NCBI GenBank assembly: GCA_037043455.1 | Contig: JAWPHD010008287.1 | Coordinates: 53,086-117,085 of the forward strand | DNA from: Cyrtodaria siliqua | Taxonomy: Eukaryota; Mollusca; Bivalvia; Adapedonta; Hiatellidae | Direction: 5' to 3' | DNA length: 64,000 nt | In this document: piece by piece, positions 1 to 10,180 of the stretch | Position numbering within the stretch: the first letter of the stretch is position 1 | Layout of the letters: every line of letters starts with the position of its first letter | Notes under the pieces: model-generated | Database searches by the model: none | The model's input: the letters and a program-made list of their open reading frames with translations, nothing else | Told to the model about the DNA's origin: nothing | Program-made: the position numbers and the translations under genes

Positions 1-60
1 TGCGGGCAAGTCAACTTCGCAAATCTGGTTGCCCGCCACTTGCCCGACTGGACGTTTCCA
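1..60. mobile_element. Left-end fragment of a CAGGG-type DNA element
   Basis: The first 60 bases (GCGGGCAAGT, then GTTGCCCG and CTTGCCCGA, then GGACGTTTC) closely match positions about 12338-12396, just inside the left terminus of the complete element at 12288-13875. The true terminus would lie about 50 bases left of the window. A matching right terminus occurs at about 3079-3145, so 1-3145 may be one copy invaded by other repeats; that link is inference. Confidence 0.6.
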
Positions 61-1036
61 TTCAAATTCAGACCAAATCAAGTGGCAAACTAGCCATATC
101 AGAATTTGATAACTGAATAAAACATAAAACTGGCTGCTGTTTTTCACCACTAGCGATTGTTAATAAGATCAAACAACTTCGGTACAATCAACATTCTCGC
201 CCCAGGCAGCAAAATTTGTGTCATTATTTCAATAAACAACTAATTAACCCACACAGGCATTTCAAACCGTTTGAAAACAACACCGTTTGAAAACAACACC
301 ATATCACAATTTATCCTGACACGACCGTCAGACGTGTGTCCATCGTCCAATGAAATCAGGGCAACCATGCCCGTGACCTCCAACCATAAACATAGCTACT
401 AGCAGAAATCGTTTCAAAATAATCTCTGAACGTCGTTTGGACTTCCATCAATCAAATACAGAAAACTCTTTCTTAACTTGCAAAATTTTATGTGCCAAAA
501 TAATGATTGACAGACCCATGTGACGTTACGTTTTTGTTTAGATCGATCATCAAAATACATTTTCTTTTTACTCGAAGCACTCGTTTATCAATGCGATTTT
601 ATGAGGTATTTGGTGTATTTCATTGATATAGTCTGTAATTAAACGTATATCGAAGTGAATACTATACAAATAAGTTGCAATACATAGCGATATGCGCATG
701 TCATGGGTTTTCGTGATTTCACGGAACCTTTTTTTCAAGTTCTGAACTTTCGCTTTTGATAAATAACTTACATGTAATAAGCTTACTGCTACTACTTCTT
801 AAACAAATCCTAGGGAAACCTCTATTTTATGCCTCTTGCTTTCATCTAATTCCCCTTCAGTTCAAATACAAAGGCTTAGGAGCGTTACAGATATATTTTT
901 AATAACGTTTTTGTCTTGTTTCTTTGCTTGTCACACATTTAAATGAAAACAATTGTGTCTTTTTTTTCTGTCAACTAGTTAATTGTACACACTGTGACAT
1001 TAAAAGCAATTTTTTTGGATGGTCATCAAAAACAAT
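61..1036. other. AT-rich non-coding stretch, no gene seen
   Basis: No open frame of useful length, no RNA gene and no clear repeat structure was seen. Short homopolymers and AT-rich sequence dominate. Confidence 0.6.
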
Positions 1037-1038
1037 GG

Positions 1039-1698
1039 GGTTGTGTGTGTGTGGTGATTGGTGGGGTGGGAGGGGGGAATAAAATGAGTTTGTATACTGC
1101 CACATTCATCATTTAAGTAACACAAATATGTAAAAGATACAAAGAAGAAAATGCAACTGATTCTTTTATATGAATTAATACATTGTATTAACTATACAAT
1201 AAAATACATTCTCCCTTTCTTTTATAAGGAAGTATAATGGTCCAAAAATTATGTGGCCGTCCGTCCCGTTTAACACGAATAATGGTACAGCGCCAATTTT
1301 TTGGGCGATTAGGCCAAACACAATTATATGTCTGGTTCAGGAGTCAAAAAAATTAGGGTAGGTAGGGTTGTGTGTGTGTGGGGATTGGTGGGGTGGGAGG
1401 GGGGAATAAAATGAGTTTGTATACTGCCACATTCATCATTTAAGTAACACAAATATGTAAAAGATACAAAGAAGAAAATGCAACTGATTCTTTTATATGA
1501 ATTAATACATTGTATTAACTATACAATAAAATACATTCTCCCTTTCTTTTATAACGAAGTATAATGGTCCAAAAATTATGTGGCCGTCCGTCCCGTTTAA
1601 CACGAATAATGGTACAGCGCCAATTTTTTGGGCGATTAGGCCAAACACAATTATATGTCTGGTTCAGGTTACGGAGTCAAAAAAATTAGGGTAGGTAG
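1039..1698. repeat. Recent tandem duplication, 2 x about 327 bp
   Basis: The block starting at a GTGTGTGTG run and ending near TTAGGGTAGGTAGG is present twice in direct orientation with a period of 327 bases (GTGGGGTGGGAGG at 1061 and 1388). The copies are almost identical. The main difference is a 6-base TTACGG stretch present only in the second copy near 1669-1674. No coding potential is seen. Confidence 0.9.
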
Positions 1699-1910
1699 GT
1701 AGGCATTTTTTTATTTTATTTTTGAAAAGCCTGTATCTGTAAATACTGCTATACTCCCCTTGCGGGTATTTTAAGCAGGAAAAAGGGTGTTTGTCGGTGA
1801 GAATAGTGAGAAAAGTTAAAAGTAGATAGATAAGACTAAGTGAAAAAGTGAAGTAAAGGAGTGTTAATAGAAGAAATAAAAAAGAGTTTAAAAACAACAA
1901 CTTCCGGATC

Positions 1911-2275
1911 TCAATGGTGATTCAACTGGCCGACTGACTGCCTAAACAGATCTATGTTTGGCAGGACAGCAATACTATGAGGAAGCGAATTCCATAGTGT
2001 GACTGTGTGAGGAAAAAAAGAAAATTTGTAGAAGTCTGCATTTGTATGAATTTATATTTCTGGTCATTCTGATAGGGTGTTGGAGATTAGGAGGCATTGG
2101 AATTTCAACCTGGTGATTTAATATTTTATAAAACATTAACAATTTTAAGTCAGTTCTTCTGTCTTTTAGTGTTCTCCATCCGAGATTTGTTTGCATATCT
2201 GTTACACTGTGATATGGTGAATAGTTGTTGTTTACCCATCTGACTGCGCGGCGTTGTATATCCTGTAATTACTGT
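1911..2275 (-). pseudogene. Non-LTR retrotransposon reverse transcriptase C-terminal fragment
   Basis: Read on the minus strand, this translates to the region after the RT catalytic core of LINE ORF2 proteins. It shows QRRAVRWVNNNYS, then LGWRTLKDRR, MFYKILNHQVEIP and, after a frame change, TLWNSLPHSIAVLPNIDLFRQSV and a stop (TGA at 1913-1911). The frame changes inside a T-rich run around 2010-2025, so no single open frame spans it. The RRAxRWV / LxWxSLxxRR / LPxxI order is typical of CR1/L2/Jockey-type LINEs; the exact clade cannot be set from this piece. The 5' part is absent. The AT-rich 1700-1910 stretch downstream on the minus strand is probably its 3' UTR. Confidence 0.7.
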
Positions 2276-2317
2276 CATATTAAAGGCGAGTATCATGTAT
2301 GTCCATGATGGACCATC

Positions 2318-2580
2318 CAGGGCCGTCTTTCTGTATTGGGGGAATGGGGCCAGGAGAGGGGGGAATTTTGCGTTAATTTTAAAGAAAAGAGGATTTTTTT
2401 GCCACAAAATTTGCATCAATTATATATCCGTTTTTTTTATTATTTAAGTGGCACCAAGAATGTACCATTCCAAATTACAAAAAGTATGCTTTTTTCCTGT
2501 ATAGGAGTTTAACATTTTCTAATTATTATTAATTTCTTTTTTTTTTTTAAGGGGAATTTTTTCACAGGATTTCGGCCCTG
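2318..2580. mobile_element. MITE with CAGGGCCG inverted ends and 5-bp target duplication
   Basis: The 263 bp segment begins CAGGGCCG and ends CGGCCCTG. It is flanked by the direct repeat CCATC (2313-2317 and 2581-2585). The interior is T-rich and non-coding. A related internal stretch occurs in inverted orientation around 14565-14700. The CAGGG terminus recalls hAT elements, but the 5-bp duplication is shorter than the usual 8, so the superfamily is left open. Confidence 0.8.
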
Positions 2581-2662
2581 CCATCTATTATTTGTTTTTG
2601 ACTTTTAGGATGCAATTCTTTTGATGTAGTATACCCTTATTGCTTTCTCACACTGCTTAATG

Positions 2663-2762
2663 CACAGGAACTGGCAACTTTTAATATTTGCCTTCTATTA
2701 TTATAATTGTCTATACAATTATAAGAATAGAAGGCAAACATTAAAAGTTACCAGTTCCTGTG
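2663..2762. repeat. 100-bp near-perfect hairpin
   Basis: Arms of about 48 bases (starting CACAGGAACTGG, ending CCAGTTCCTGTG) pair around a tiny CTA centre with few mismatches. The hairpin is AT-rich and non-coding. It looks like a small foldback element or the product of a palindromic insertion. Confidence 0.85.
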
Positions 2763-3078
2763 GCTTAATGGTGTATAATAACTGCATTATTTAAACGACG
2801 CAATGGGGTAGATAATCTTTGCTGGCTGGTGGGTGTTTCGTTCCCAACACCTCATGAAATCGCCAGCTGTGTGGTATTGTGGCCATGTTATTCTTCTCGG
2901 CCTTCAGAGGACGACATTTGTCAATCGTGATAACCAAAATACTCGCCATGTTACATGTCTTACCCCACCACCTTCTGAATGACATTGCAGTGACCCAATT
3001 AAGGTCGGTCGGGTAACCTGAACCAGACATATAATTTTGCGTGGCTTTAAGTGTTCTTAAATGTGATATTATGGGCAT

Positions 3079-3145
3079 GGCAAGTGACTTTTGAAAATCC
3101 ACTTGCCCTGGCAAAGTGGATTTTCAAAATATTTCCAGAACCCTG
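3079..3145. mobile_element. Right terminus of CAGGG-type element family
   Basis: The stretch GGCAAGTGAC...ACTTGCCCTG...CAAAATATTTCCAG ending in CCCTG matches the right end of the element at 12288-13875 (positions about 13768-13875). It probably pairs with the left fragment at 1-60. Confidence 0.6.
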
Positions 3146-3360
3146 TCTTAATGATTGTTTTATTTGAATAAATATTTTTTTATCCACATAAATCTTTTTT
3201 AAAAAAATCGATGTCTCTCCCTATCATTACCATGGATATACAGGTACCCTGGATTTGAAACTCCCTATACGCCCCTTGTTAATTCCCCATGTATCCGCCG
3301 AATGGCCAATAAGCTGGTTCCCTGATTATTCTGCGGTAAAACACCAGGGTACCAGTCAGC

Positions 3361-3945
3361 GACTTTATTTTTCATAAAAATGTATACACATTCTAAGTGA
3401 AACTCCTGTTTTATTTATGGTCCGATATTCAAAATAATTATTTCTTTGTATTGCCATTAATGTGTAGATCCGAATGACGGCCTTGGATTTCTGTATACAT
3501 GTAGCCTTTGTTTTGTTCTCAAATTACGGTTGAATTTGTTTGAAAATTCATAAATAAACCGCCTTTATTTTTCATAAAAAATGTATACACATTCTAAGTG
3601 AAACTCCTGTTTTATTTATGGTTTGATATTCAAAATCCTTTGTTTTGCCATTATTGTGTAGATTTGAATGACGGCCATGGATTTCTGTATAGCCTTTGTT
3701 TTGTTCTCAAATTAGGCAGTTGAATTTGGTTGAATTTGGTTGAAAATTCATAAATAAAATCGCCTTTATTTTTCATAAAAATGTATACACATTCTAAGTG
3801 AAACTCCTGTTTTATTTATGGTTCGATATTCAAAATAATTATTCCTTTGTATTGTTATTATTGTGTAGATTTGAATGACGGCCTTGGATTTCTGTATAGC
3901 CTTTGTTTTCATCTCAAATTTTGCTGTTTAAGTTGGTTGAAAAAT
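3361..3945. repeat. Tandem repeat, 3 x about 200 bp
   Basis: CTTTATTTTTCATAAAAA starts at 3363, 3563 and 3764, giving a 200-201 base period. Each unit continues through ACACATTCTAAGTGAAACTC and GAATGACGGCC, with modest divergence. It is non-coding; short open frames across it are chance. Confidence 0.9.
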
Positions 3946-4820
3946 AGTATTACGATGCGATACCCGAGTATTTGGTATGACACGTTTGACTTTCAGCATT
4001 ACTTCCGTGCAATAAAACAGAAATATTATATTGATCACCAACATCCTGTTATTTGGACCACAAAACAACCGTTTGAATTATATCTGTTATCGCCTTTCTA
4101 AAGGGACAATATGCCGAAATATCGCGCATGACCACCTTGTATATTCGGTATGACACCTCTGACTTAGGGGTGGAAGGGTGTAAAAAAAAAAACGAAAAGC
4201 ATTCCACGGATTATTACATCCTGTTTATAGGCGCACATGGTGACACAGTGTATTAGGCCGAAATTCAAGAACTGGGTGTGCAAATATGCAAACAGGGTGT
4301 GCAAAAATAAGTTGCTAACACGCGCTATGCGTCAATTCGCGACAAGTGGGTGTCTCTGGGGTAATTTATTTTTACAGATAAAGGTGAAAAAAATACAGTT
4401 TAGATCATATTTCTTCTATAAATGTATACAAAACATAACCACATTGAGAAAGTAAGAGTTTGAAAGTGTTGTTGAGCAAAAAAAAAATTTTTTTATAAAC
4501 CCACCCACTCCCCCAAATATTGGCCGCGATTTTTTAAAAACGGCCGTGCAAAAGACGGCTGCATGGTTGGCTGGCTAAAACACTGTGGTGACAAAACTGA
4601 ATTGTATGAAATACAAAATACCGACACAGACACGTCGACCGCACTGTATATTCGGTATCGGACGGTGTTAATTAGAAGGCGCCAGACATGCAATATGGAA
4701 CAATAGACCACTAAATAAATCATAGTTTAATTAAACAAGACAACTGAAGCCAAAATCAAGTTGAATTACCTAATGAGGCAGCTGACTTATGTACTTACAT
4801 GTATCATTATGCATGTATAT
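3946..4820. other. Unannotated AT-rich stretch
   Basis: Only short chance open frames of 72-84 codons with no recognisable domain are present. No RNA gene or repeat unit was recognised. Confidence 0.5.
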
Positions 4821-4824
4821 GTAC

Positions 4825-5014
4825 AATTTGCAGAGTCACATGATCATTGTCGCAGTTTTACCTAGGGTCTTATTATTTATTTTGTTTATTAAAGTTAAAA
4901 CAGAAGTCACTTTATAGAATGAAGAATAATCTCTCAGCTTGTATTTGAATTAGCCAGCTAGTTTAAATACTTTTCCCAAAAGAAATAATACAGCAACGAT
5001 ATGTGTGTGTATAG

Positions 5015-5049
<35 letters not shown>

Positions 5050-5450
5050 TTGTCGAGTCACGTCACTTTCGCAGTTTCACCTATGGGCAAACGAACGTAA
5101 TTGTTCTTATTATGTTTGTTTTTAGTAAAGCTAAAACAGACATCACTGTATAGAATAAAGAAGTATCCTTCAGCTCGTATTTGAATTAGCCAGCTAGCTT
5201 AAATACTTTTCCCAAAATAAACAAATCAGCAACGATATGTATACATATATATTTTTTTTAATTTGCCCAGTCACGTCACTGTCGCAGTTTTACATACGAT
5301 CAAACAAACTTAATTTTAGTTATTTAGTTTGGTTTTAGTAAAGCTAAAACCAACATCACTGTATAGAATAAAGAATTCTTTCAACTCGTCTTTGAAATAG
5401 CCGGCTTTTGTAAATACTTTTCCCAAAACAAATAAATTAACGATATGTAT
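4825..5450. repeat. Tandem repeat, 3 x about 190-215 bp, with (TA)n
   Basis: Three diverged direct units each run from a CGCAGTTT(T/C)AC stretch through AAAGCTAAAAC, TATAGAAT(G/A)AAGAA, TAGCCAGCTAG and TACTTTTCCCAAAA to CAACGATATGT. Unit length varies because a TA dinucleotide run (about 5017-5046) sits in the first unit junction. Confidence 0.85.
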
Positions 5451-6015
5451 ACTTTTGATCAATTCGTAAGACAAGTATCAATTCGTACGCGCAAGTATTC
5501 ATGGGTACATTATTATTCGGCAGATAAATTGGATTTACGACACGTTTCAAATCCAGTGTATGTAGAACTATGTCATTACTGATCACTCCTTCAACGAGGA
5601 CAACACTTTCTGCGCATATGCGAATTATATCTGTCATAATGTAAAAGTCACCATTTTCAAATGCTTTTTTAGACAATAAAAGTGTAACATCTGAATTTTA
5701 AAATACCATGGATGAATAAAGTTAAGTACGTTCTATCAATCACAATGAAGTAATTAATAAAATAATTGATATATCTTCAGCAAACAAGCCGTTAAAATCG
5801 GACTGTATTGATTTCGTAAATTCTTGGACGGCGCCATTTTTAAAATGCAGTGTTGGGGCACCTTACTAATTTTCATATATCTCCACCTAGCAGAGGACTT
5901 TTTAAACAAGATTTCTGATTCATACACAGCAGGCCCTGGAAAAAACAATGAAACAAAAATTGCGTGGAAAAAACAACAAATTCAGGGAAAAAACAACAAA
6001 TTCATTAGTTGATTG
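5451..6015. other. Non-coding stretch
   Basis: No gene was recognised. Small open frames at 5437-5676 (minus) and 5754-6012 (both strands) have no recognisable features. Confidence 0.5.
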
Positions 6016-6227
6016 GGTTGCCAGTCAAAACGTCCCAAAATTTGTCAAAACGCCCCACTTTGGTATTTTCAAATAGTCAAAACGTCCCCCCAAAAATGTC
6101 CCCCATTAAACAATTACCAGTGTTAAGTTTGTTTTGTTTTATTTTGTTTAGCAACTGTTTTATGAAATTTTTACGTGTTTAAGGTAATTAAATACTTCTC
6201 TTTTTTTGGAAAATAATTGAATTGGAT

Positions 6228-6385
6228 TTTATAGTCGCACCAACAGCTAAGGTCATATGGCGACTTTCCAGCTTCCATTGGTGGAGGAAGACCCCAGGTG
6301 CCCCTCCGGGCAATTTTCGTGCACGGGCGGGCACCTGGGTAGAACCACCGACGTTCCGCAAGCCAGCTGGATAGCTTCCTCACAT
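6228..6385 (-). repeat. SINE-like segment with GC-rich part
   Basis: TCGCACCAAC...ATATGGCGAC resembles the 3' half of the CAATTCAAT-tailed SINE family (GGCGCACCAAC...ATATGGCGCC in the copy at 30239-30372). It is followed by a GC-rich stretch unlike the flanks, with CCGGGCAATT and GGCGGGCACCTGG. Sharing with that family is only partial. Confidence 0.35.
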
Positions 6386-6649
6386 AAAGATTCCTAGGTT
6401 TTGGAAAATAATGAATAATTATTGATTGATTTTATCTTAAAATATTTTTTTTTAAGGGGGACGTTTTGACTATAATTATTATCTTTATACAAGTGTTTGT
6501 CGCCAGGTATAATAAATAATTAGTTCACTGAATGGGAAATTGATTAGAAAGAAGAAAAAACATGTTTATTTTATGATTTTTATTTCACAGAAAACGCATT
6601 AAAAATAATCAATAAAAAAAAAATCTGTATTTTTTTTTATGATGAGTAA

Positions 6650-6987
6650 GGCCTTTTTTTTAATAACTTGGTTTACGGATTTTTTCTGAAAAAATTACGT
6701 CAGAAGGTCGAAATAAAAATAAAAATACTCTGGGGAAATTGAGAGAAAAAATTACAAGCAAAATGTTGACGTTTTAAGTCAAAATGGTGGAGAGAATCAA
6801 AAATCGAACATCACTTTTCGTAGATCCCTATCGAAATCCATGTTTAATAGCATACTTTAGATAACCGAGCATGTCCTTTACACGAGTGGAAAAAAAAAAA
6901 TGTGAAAAGTACAATTTTATTTTATTTCCAAAACAGGAAAATTTGACTCGGCGGATCCGTAAACCAAGTTATTAAAAAAAAAAGGCC
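6650..6987. mobile_element. PIF/Harbinger-like MITE, 338 bp
   Basis: The terminal inverted repeats are about 31 bp (GGCCTTTTTTTTAATAACTT at the left, the reverse complement at the right, continuing through GGTTTACGGAT). Flanking direct repeats are TAA (6647-6649 and 6988-6990). A 3-bp TWA-type duplication with a GG-start terminus fits PIF/Harbinger. It is nested in the 6016-7153 element and has no coding sequence. Confidence 0.75.
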
Positions 6988-7161
6988 TAATAAAAATAAT
7001 ATATGAGTACGAAAATAGAGTTATTCCGGAAGCATTTAGAAATAAACTGGGGGACGTTTTGACTAAAAAATCAATAGGATGGGACGTTTTGACCAATTTG
7101 GGGACGTTTTGACCAGGGGACGTTTTGACTAGGGGACATTTTGACTGTAATTCGTTGATTG

Positions 7162-8072
7162 ACCTCTTATTATAGGTGAACTTTGAACTTAAATATCTCA
7201 GCAACCAATGGAAAGGAATGTTTAGGAAATGTTTCATTGAAGAGAAAAATCATTTCTCTGTTTGAATAAATTAACATCATTTCTATAAATAGATGCACAT
7301 TTGATTTGTATAAACACATGTTTGCATTGAAATGCATACACATTATGTAGAGCGTCGTACATGTATGTAGCGTCTCGATACAGTTTTATTGACGGCAATT
7401 TGACAGATAACATTTATTGATAGCTGGGTTTTAATTGTGATACCTTTCTTATTTATTGTTCGATTTTAATGATTTAAACTGCATTGTTTTTGTAAAAACA
7501 TACTCTTCCCACTGGTGTGTATATCTTTGAGACAGGAACTTACTCAAGATTCGAATATTCGATGTCCTTCGAAAAGAATGCGTCCCGTCTCAGCGTTTTC
7601 GCGTTTCCTTTCAGAAGGAGTCAAATCCTGGAGGGTTTGTCAGTCATTTGGAGGGAGAGCCTGAGGGCATTATTTTACCACGAAAATCAATGACATATCA
7701 ATTTCAATGCAATACCTACTCATTCTCTGACTAGTCTCTCATTAATGGTAATTGACAACAACATACCATTTACGCCTGAAATAAACATGACCTGAAATAT
7801 TGCTTTAAATGAATGCAATTTAAGAATACTCGATAGTTTATTCCTGAGTTTTGATGTATTGTATCAATATAGACTGGTTACAGAAGTTTTCCAGGTTTAC
7901 GTTTTCGTCCGTCGTTTTGTTCGATCTTTCTGGGATAGACAACTTGGTCTATCAAATCTGGGAAGAAAATGACAGGGATCGGTCGCCATCAGAAGTATGC
8001 CAAACACTTGTCGTTCACTACTACTGCTTCACAGCTCAAGTCCTATTAGTATGGTGTCCTGTTAGGGCCATG
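7162..8072. other. Non-coding stretch upstream of akirin
   Basis: No gene, RNA or repeat array was recognised. The open frame 7851-8099 has no recognisable domain. Confidence 0.5.
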
Positions 8073-8073
8073 T

Positions 8074-8217
8074 TACCATCGCATCTTACCATCGACTAGG
8101 TCGATGGTCGATAGTATGATTCTATCGACCATCGCATCTTATCATCGACCATCGCATCTTACCATCGACATTTTTCTACGGTAATCGGTCGATGGTCGAT
8201 AGTAAGTTGCGATGGTC
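8074..8217. repeat. Short direct and inverted repeats of ACCATCGCATCTT/ACCATCGAC
   Basis: Variants of ACCATCGCATCTT followed by A(C/T)CATCGAC occur three times on the plus strand. Complementary GTCGATGGTCGATAGTA units occur twice, so the segment can form several alternative hairpins. No coding sense is seen. Confidence 0.8.
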
Positions 8218-8703
8218 TATGAATAAATAAAAGAGTGAAAAAAAAAAATCCAGATGCACAGGAGGCTTGAACATTCCGTTAGGCAGAATTTGAAACTAAA
8301 TAAATTAAAAATAAAATAAAAGGAGTTCATATTTGGAACTAAATAAATTAAAAATAAAATATTTGGAACTGAATAAACTAAAAATAAAATAAAAGGAGTT
8401 CGAATAACGTCAAGACCAAAACAATAAGAAAGAATGGCATGCACGATAACAAGTCTGATATCAGGACGAGGCAATTTGTTTTGTTTTTGTTTCAGCCATT
8501 TTGAAATCTGGAAGTATTTTATGTGTATTGATAACAAAACAAATCCATATCATCTGCGCTATCGTTGTGTAGAAGCCATCCATAAATATATGCATATTGT
8601 AATTTGATGTCTTGTTAGTCTATACAATTAGTATTTTGTCGAGGAATAGGAAGGATTGACAGTTGATTTTCCTCTTTAACGGAGGTACCCTTTGTTTGAG
8701 AAA
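8218..8703 (+). other. 5' flank / putative 5' UTR of akirin
   Basis: This lies immediately upstream of the akirin start codon. It has duplicated AATAAATTAAAAATAAAAT-like stretches at about 8299-8400. No convincing TATA box or initiator was picked out, and the transcription start is not determinable by eye. Confidence 0.4.
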
Positions 8704-8878
8704 ATGGCTTGTGGTGCGACGCTGAAAAGAAGCTTGGAGTTCGATCCACTTCATAGTCCGAGTCAGACAACTCCAAAACGAAGAAGATGTGTTCCTATGA
8801 CCCTATCTCCTTCAACTCCACCATCCCGTAAGATACAGTCGTCCCCATTCGGTGAAGTTGCTCCAAAATTGACATCTG
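8704..8878 (+). CDS. akirin: Akirin, coding exon 1 of 4
   Basis: Akirin is a small nuclear protein. In flies and vertebrates it bridges transcription factors (NF-kB/Relish, Twist) to SWI/SNF-type chromatin remodelling and supports innate immune and developmental gene expression. This exon encodes residues 1-58 and begins with the family signature MACGATLKR, then SLEFDPL. The basic nuclear-localisation cluster PKRRRC is at residues 24-29 and the SPFGEV motif at 47-52. The ATG at 8704 has A at -3 and G at +4; there is no in-frame ATG just upstream, and the family start is exactly MACGAT. The exon ends ...ACATCTG before GTAAGC at 8879 (phase 1). The full CDS joins 8704-8878, 11795-12118, 16708-16782 and 19160-19170: 585 nt, 194 residues, the usual akirin length. 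Assignment is from remembered family motifs. Confidence 0.95.
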
Positions 8879-9552
8879 GTAAGCACCTGTCAAATTAAAT
8901 TATTTACAGTAGAAGTAAGAATTTTTGAATTATCTGCAGTCTGGGAAGTTATTTTTTCTATATAGACGGCAAATATAATTTTAAAATCGTGTACGTACAA
9001 AGAATGTTAATAGATCAACAATGGCAACCAATAGCAAAACAAAACGTATTTACCTATTTGTTATATTAGAAAATTGAAGTGAAGCCTGTATATTTGGCCA
9101 TTTTTGGACGAACCTTTCAAAAAATCATCTATCAGCGGGAACCATCTACCTCCTGTTGGTTTGTTTAACCACCTACGAACAGTCGTGATACTTTATACAT
9201 GTCTCTCGGTCCTGGGTAAGATTCCCGGTGGGGTCATGTGGCACGTTTTTTAAACTCGCTTGTCCAGTTACTGTAAAAGTTTTCTATCCTGCGAACTGGA
9301 TGTAAAATTATGCAGTCAGTCGACATGCATGGAGAGCCATACATTGTTTAAGGACTTAGGTGTTGCTGAACTTCTGTGAGACGTCACTTCACTGTGAGAG
9401 TATGTTCCAGAGGAACCCTGCACATTATCGGAAGAAAAAGAAGAAAAATCATAGGTTTTGCAGTTTTATATATTGTGAACCTGCCATATACCTACAACTC
9501 GCTGCCTTTATAAAGTAGGTAGAGAGAGTATTGTCATGATGGTGCATAACCA

Positions 9553-10018
9553 TTGGTTAAGGCCTCGTACACCGCTATGGTTAGACCTACACTGGAATAC
9601 ACCTCCACTGTCTGGGACCCATACCACCAGACCAATGTCAAAGCGCTAGAGCAGGCCCAACGCCGTGCCGCCCGCTATGTCTTCAATGACTACTCCAGCA
9701 AATCCCCAGGATGTGTCACTAAGATGCTGAAAGACCTCAATTGGGAATCGCCCGAGACCAGACGAAGACATAACCAACTGTCCATGCTATACAGAATACA
9801 GAATACAGCACGGTACAGTTGACATCCCCTTGGAGAAGAACTTGCACGCCAGTGACACCCGTACAAGAGGACAGCACCGATTCTTCCTGGAGAGAATAAC
9901 AGACCAGGCCTACTACAATTCATTCTTCCCAAGAAAGGTGAGAGATTGGAACACACTCCCGTCGACAGTGGTCTCCTCGCCCTCACTGGAAGAATTGAGA
10001 TCACTCCTCTTGGTGTGA
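9553..10018 (+). pseudogene. LINE reverse transcriptase C-terminal fragment in akirin intron 1
   Basis: The upstream frame (to 9822) reads YTAMVRPTLEYTSTVWDP, then LEQAQRRAARYVFNDYSS, LNWESPETRRR and LSMLYRIQ. The downstream frame (9830-10018) reads TRGQHRFF ... YYNSFFPRKVRDWNTLP and ends SLLLV-stop. This is the standard order downstream of the RT catalytic motif in CR1/L2/Jockey-type LINEs; the YADD core is missing, so the copy is 5'-truncated. The frame break coincides with a 7-base tandem duplication (TACAGAATACAGAATACAG) near 9789-9807. The following 3' UTR-like stretch ends at a GAAGAAGAAGAAGAA tail (about 10163-10178). Same orientation as akirin. Confidence 0.8.
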
Positions 10019-10180
10019 TCTGCTCCTTCATGGCGACAAAGACAGCAGTGTAAATAATTTTACCAATTTTAACTGTACATAGTTTTTGGACTAGCTGTGC
10101 ACCATCAGCATGCCTAGTCACGCAGAGCTAATAACAATCTATGAAGATCCCAGCTCTTTACCTGGAAGAAGAAGAAGAAC
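10019..10180 (+). mobile_element. 3' UTR and (GAA)n tail of the LINE fragment
   Basis: Non-coding sequence follows the RT stop and ends in a short GAA microsatellite. Simple-repeat tails of this kind are common at the 3' end of CR1/L2/RTE-type LINE copies. Confidence 0.55.

Larger units (their letters stand above)
6016..7153. mobile_element. 1.14 kb DNA element with repeated GGGGACGTTTTGACT ends
   Basis: The two ends are inverted relative to each other and built from variants of one short unit. The left end (6023-6100) has AGTCAAAACGTCCC-type units and the right end (7049-7146) has five GGGGACGTTTTGACT-type units. The segment is flanked by an 8-bp direct repeat GTTGATTG (6008-6015 and 7154-7161), the duplication length expected of hAT elements. 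A further unit occurs at about 6457-6471. No transposase frame is seen, so it is non-autonomous. It hosts two other insertions. Confidence 0.7.
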
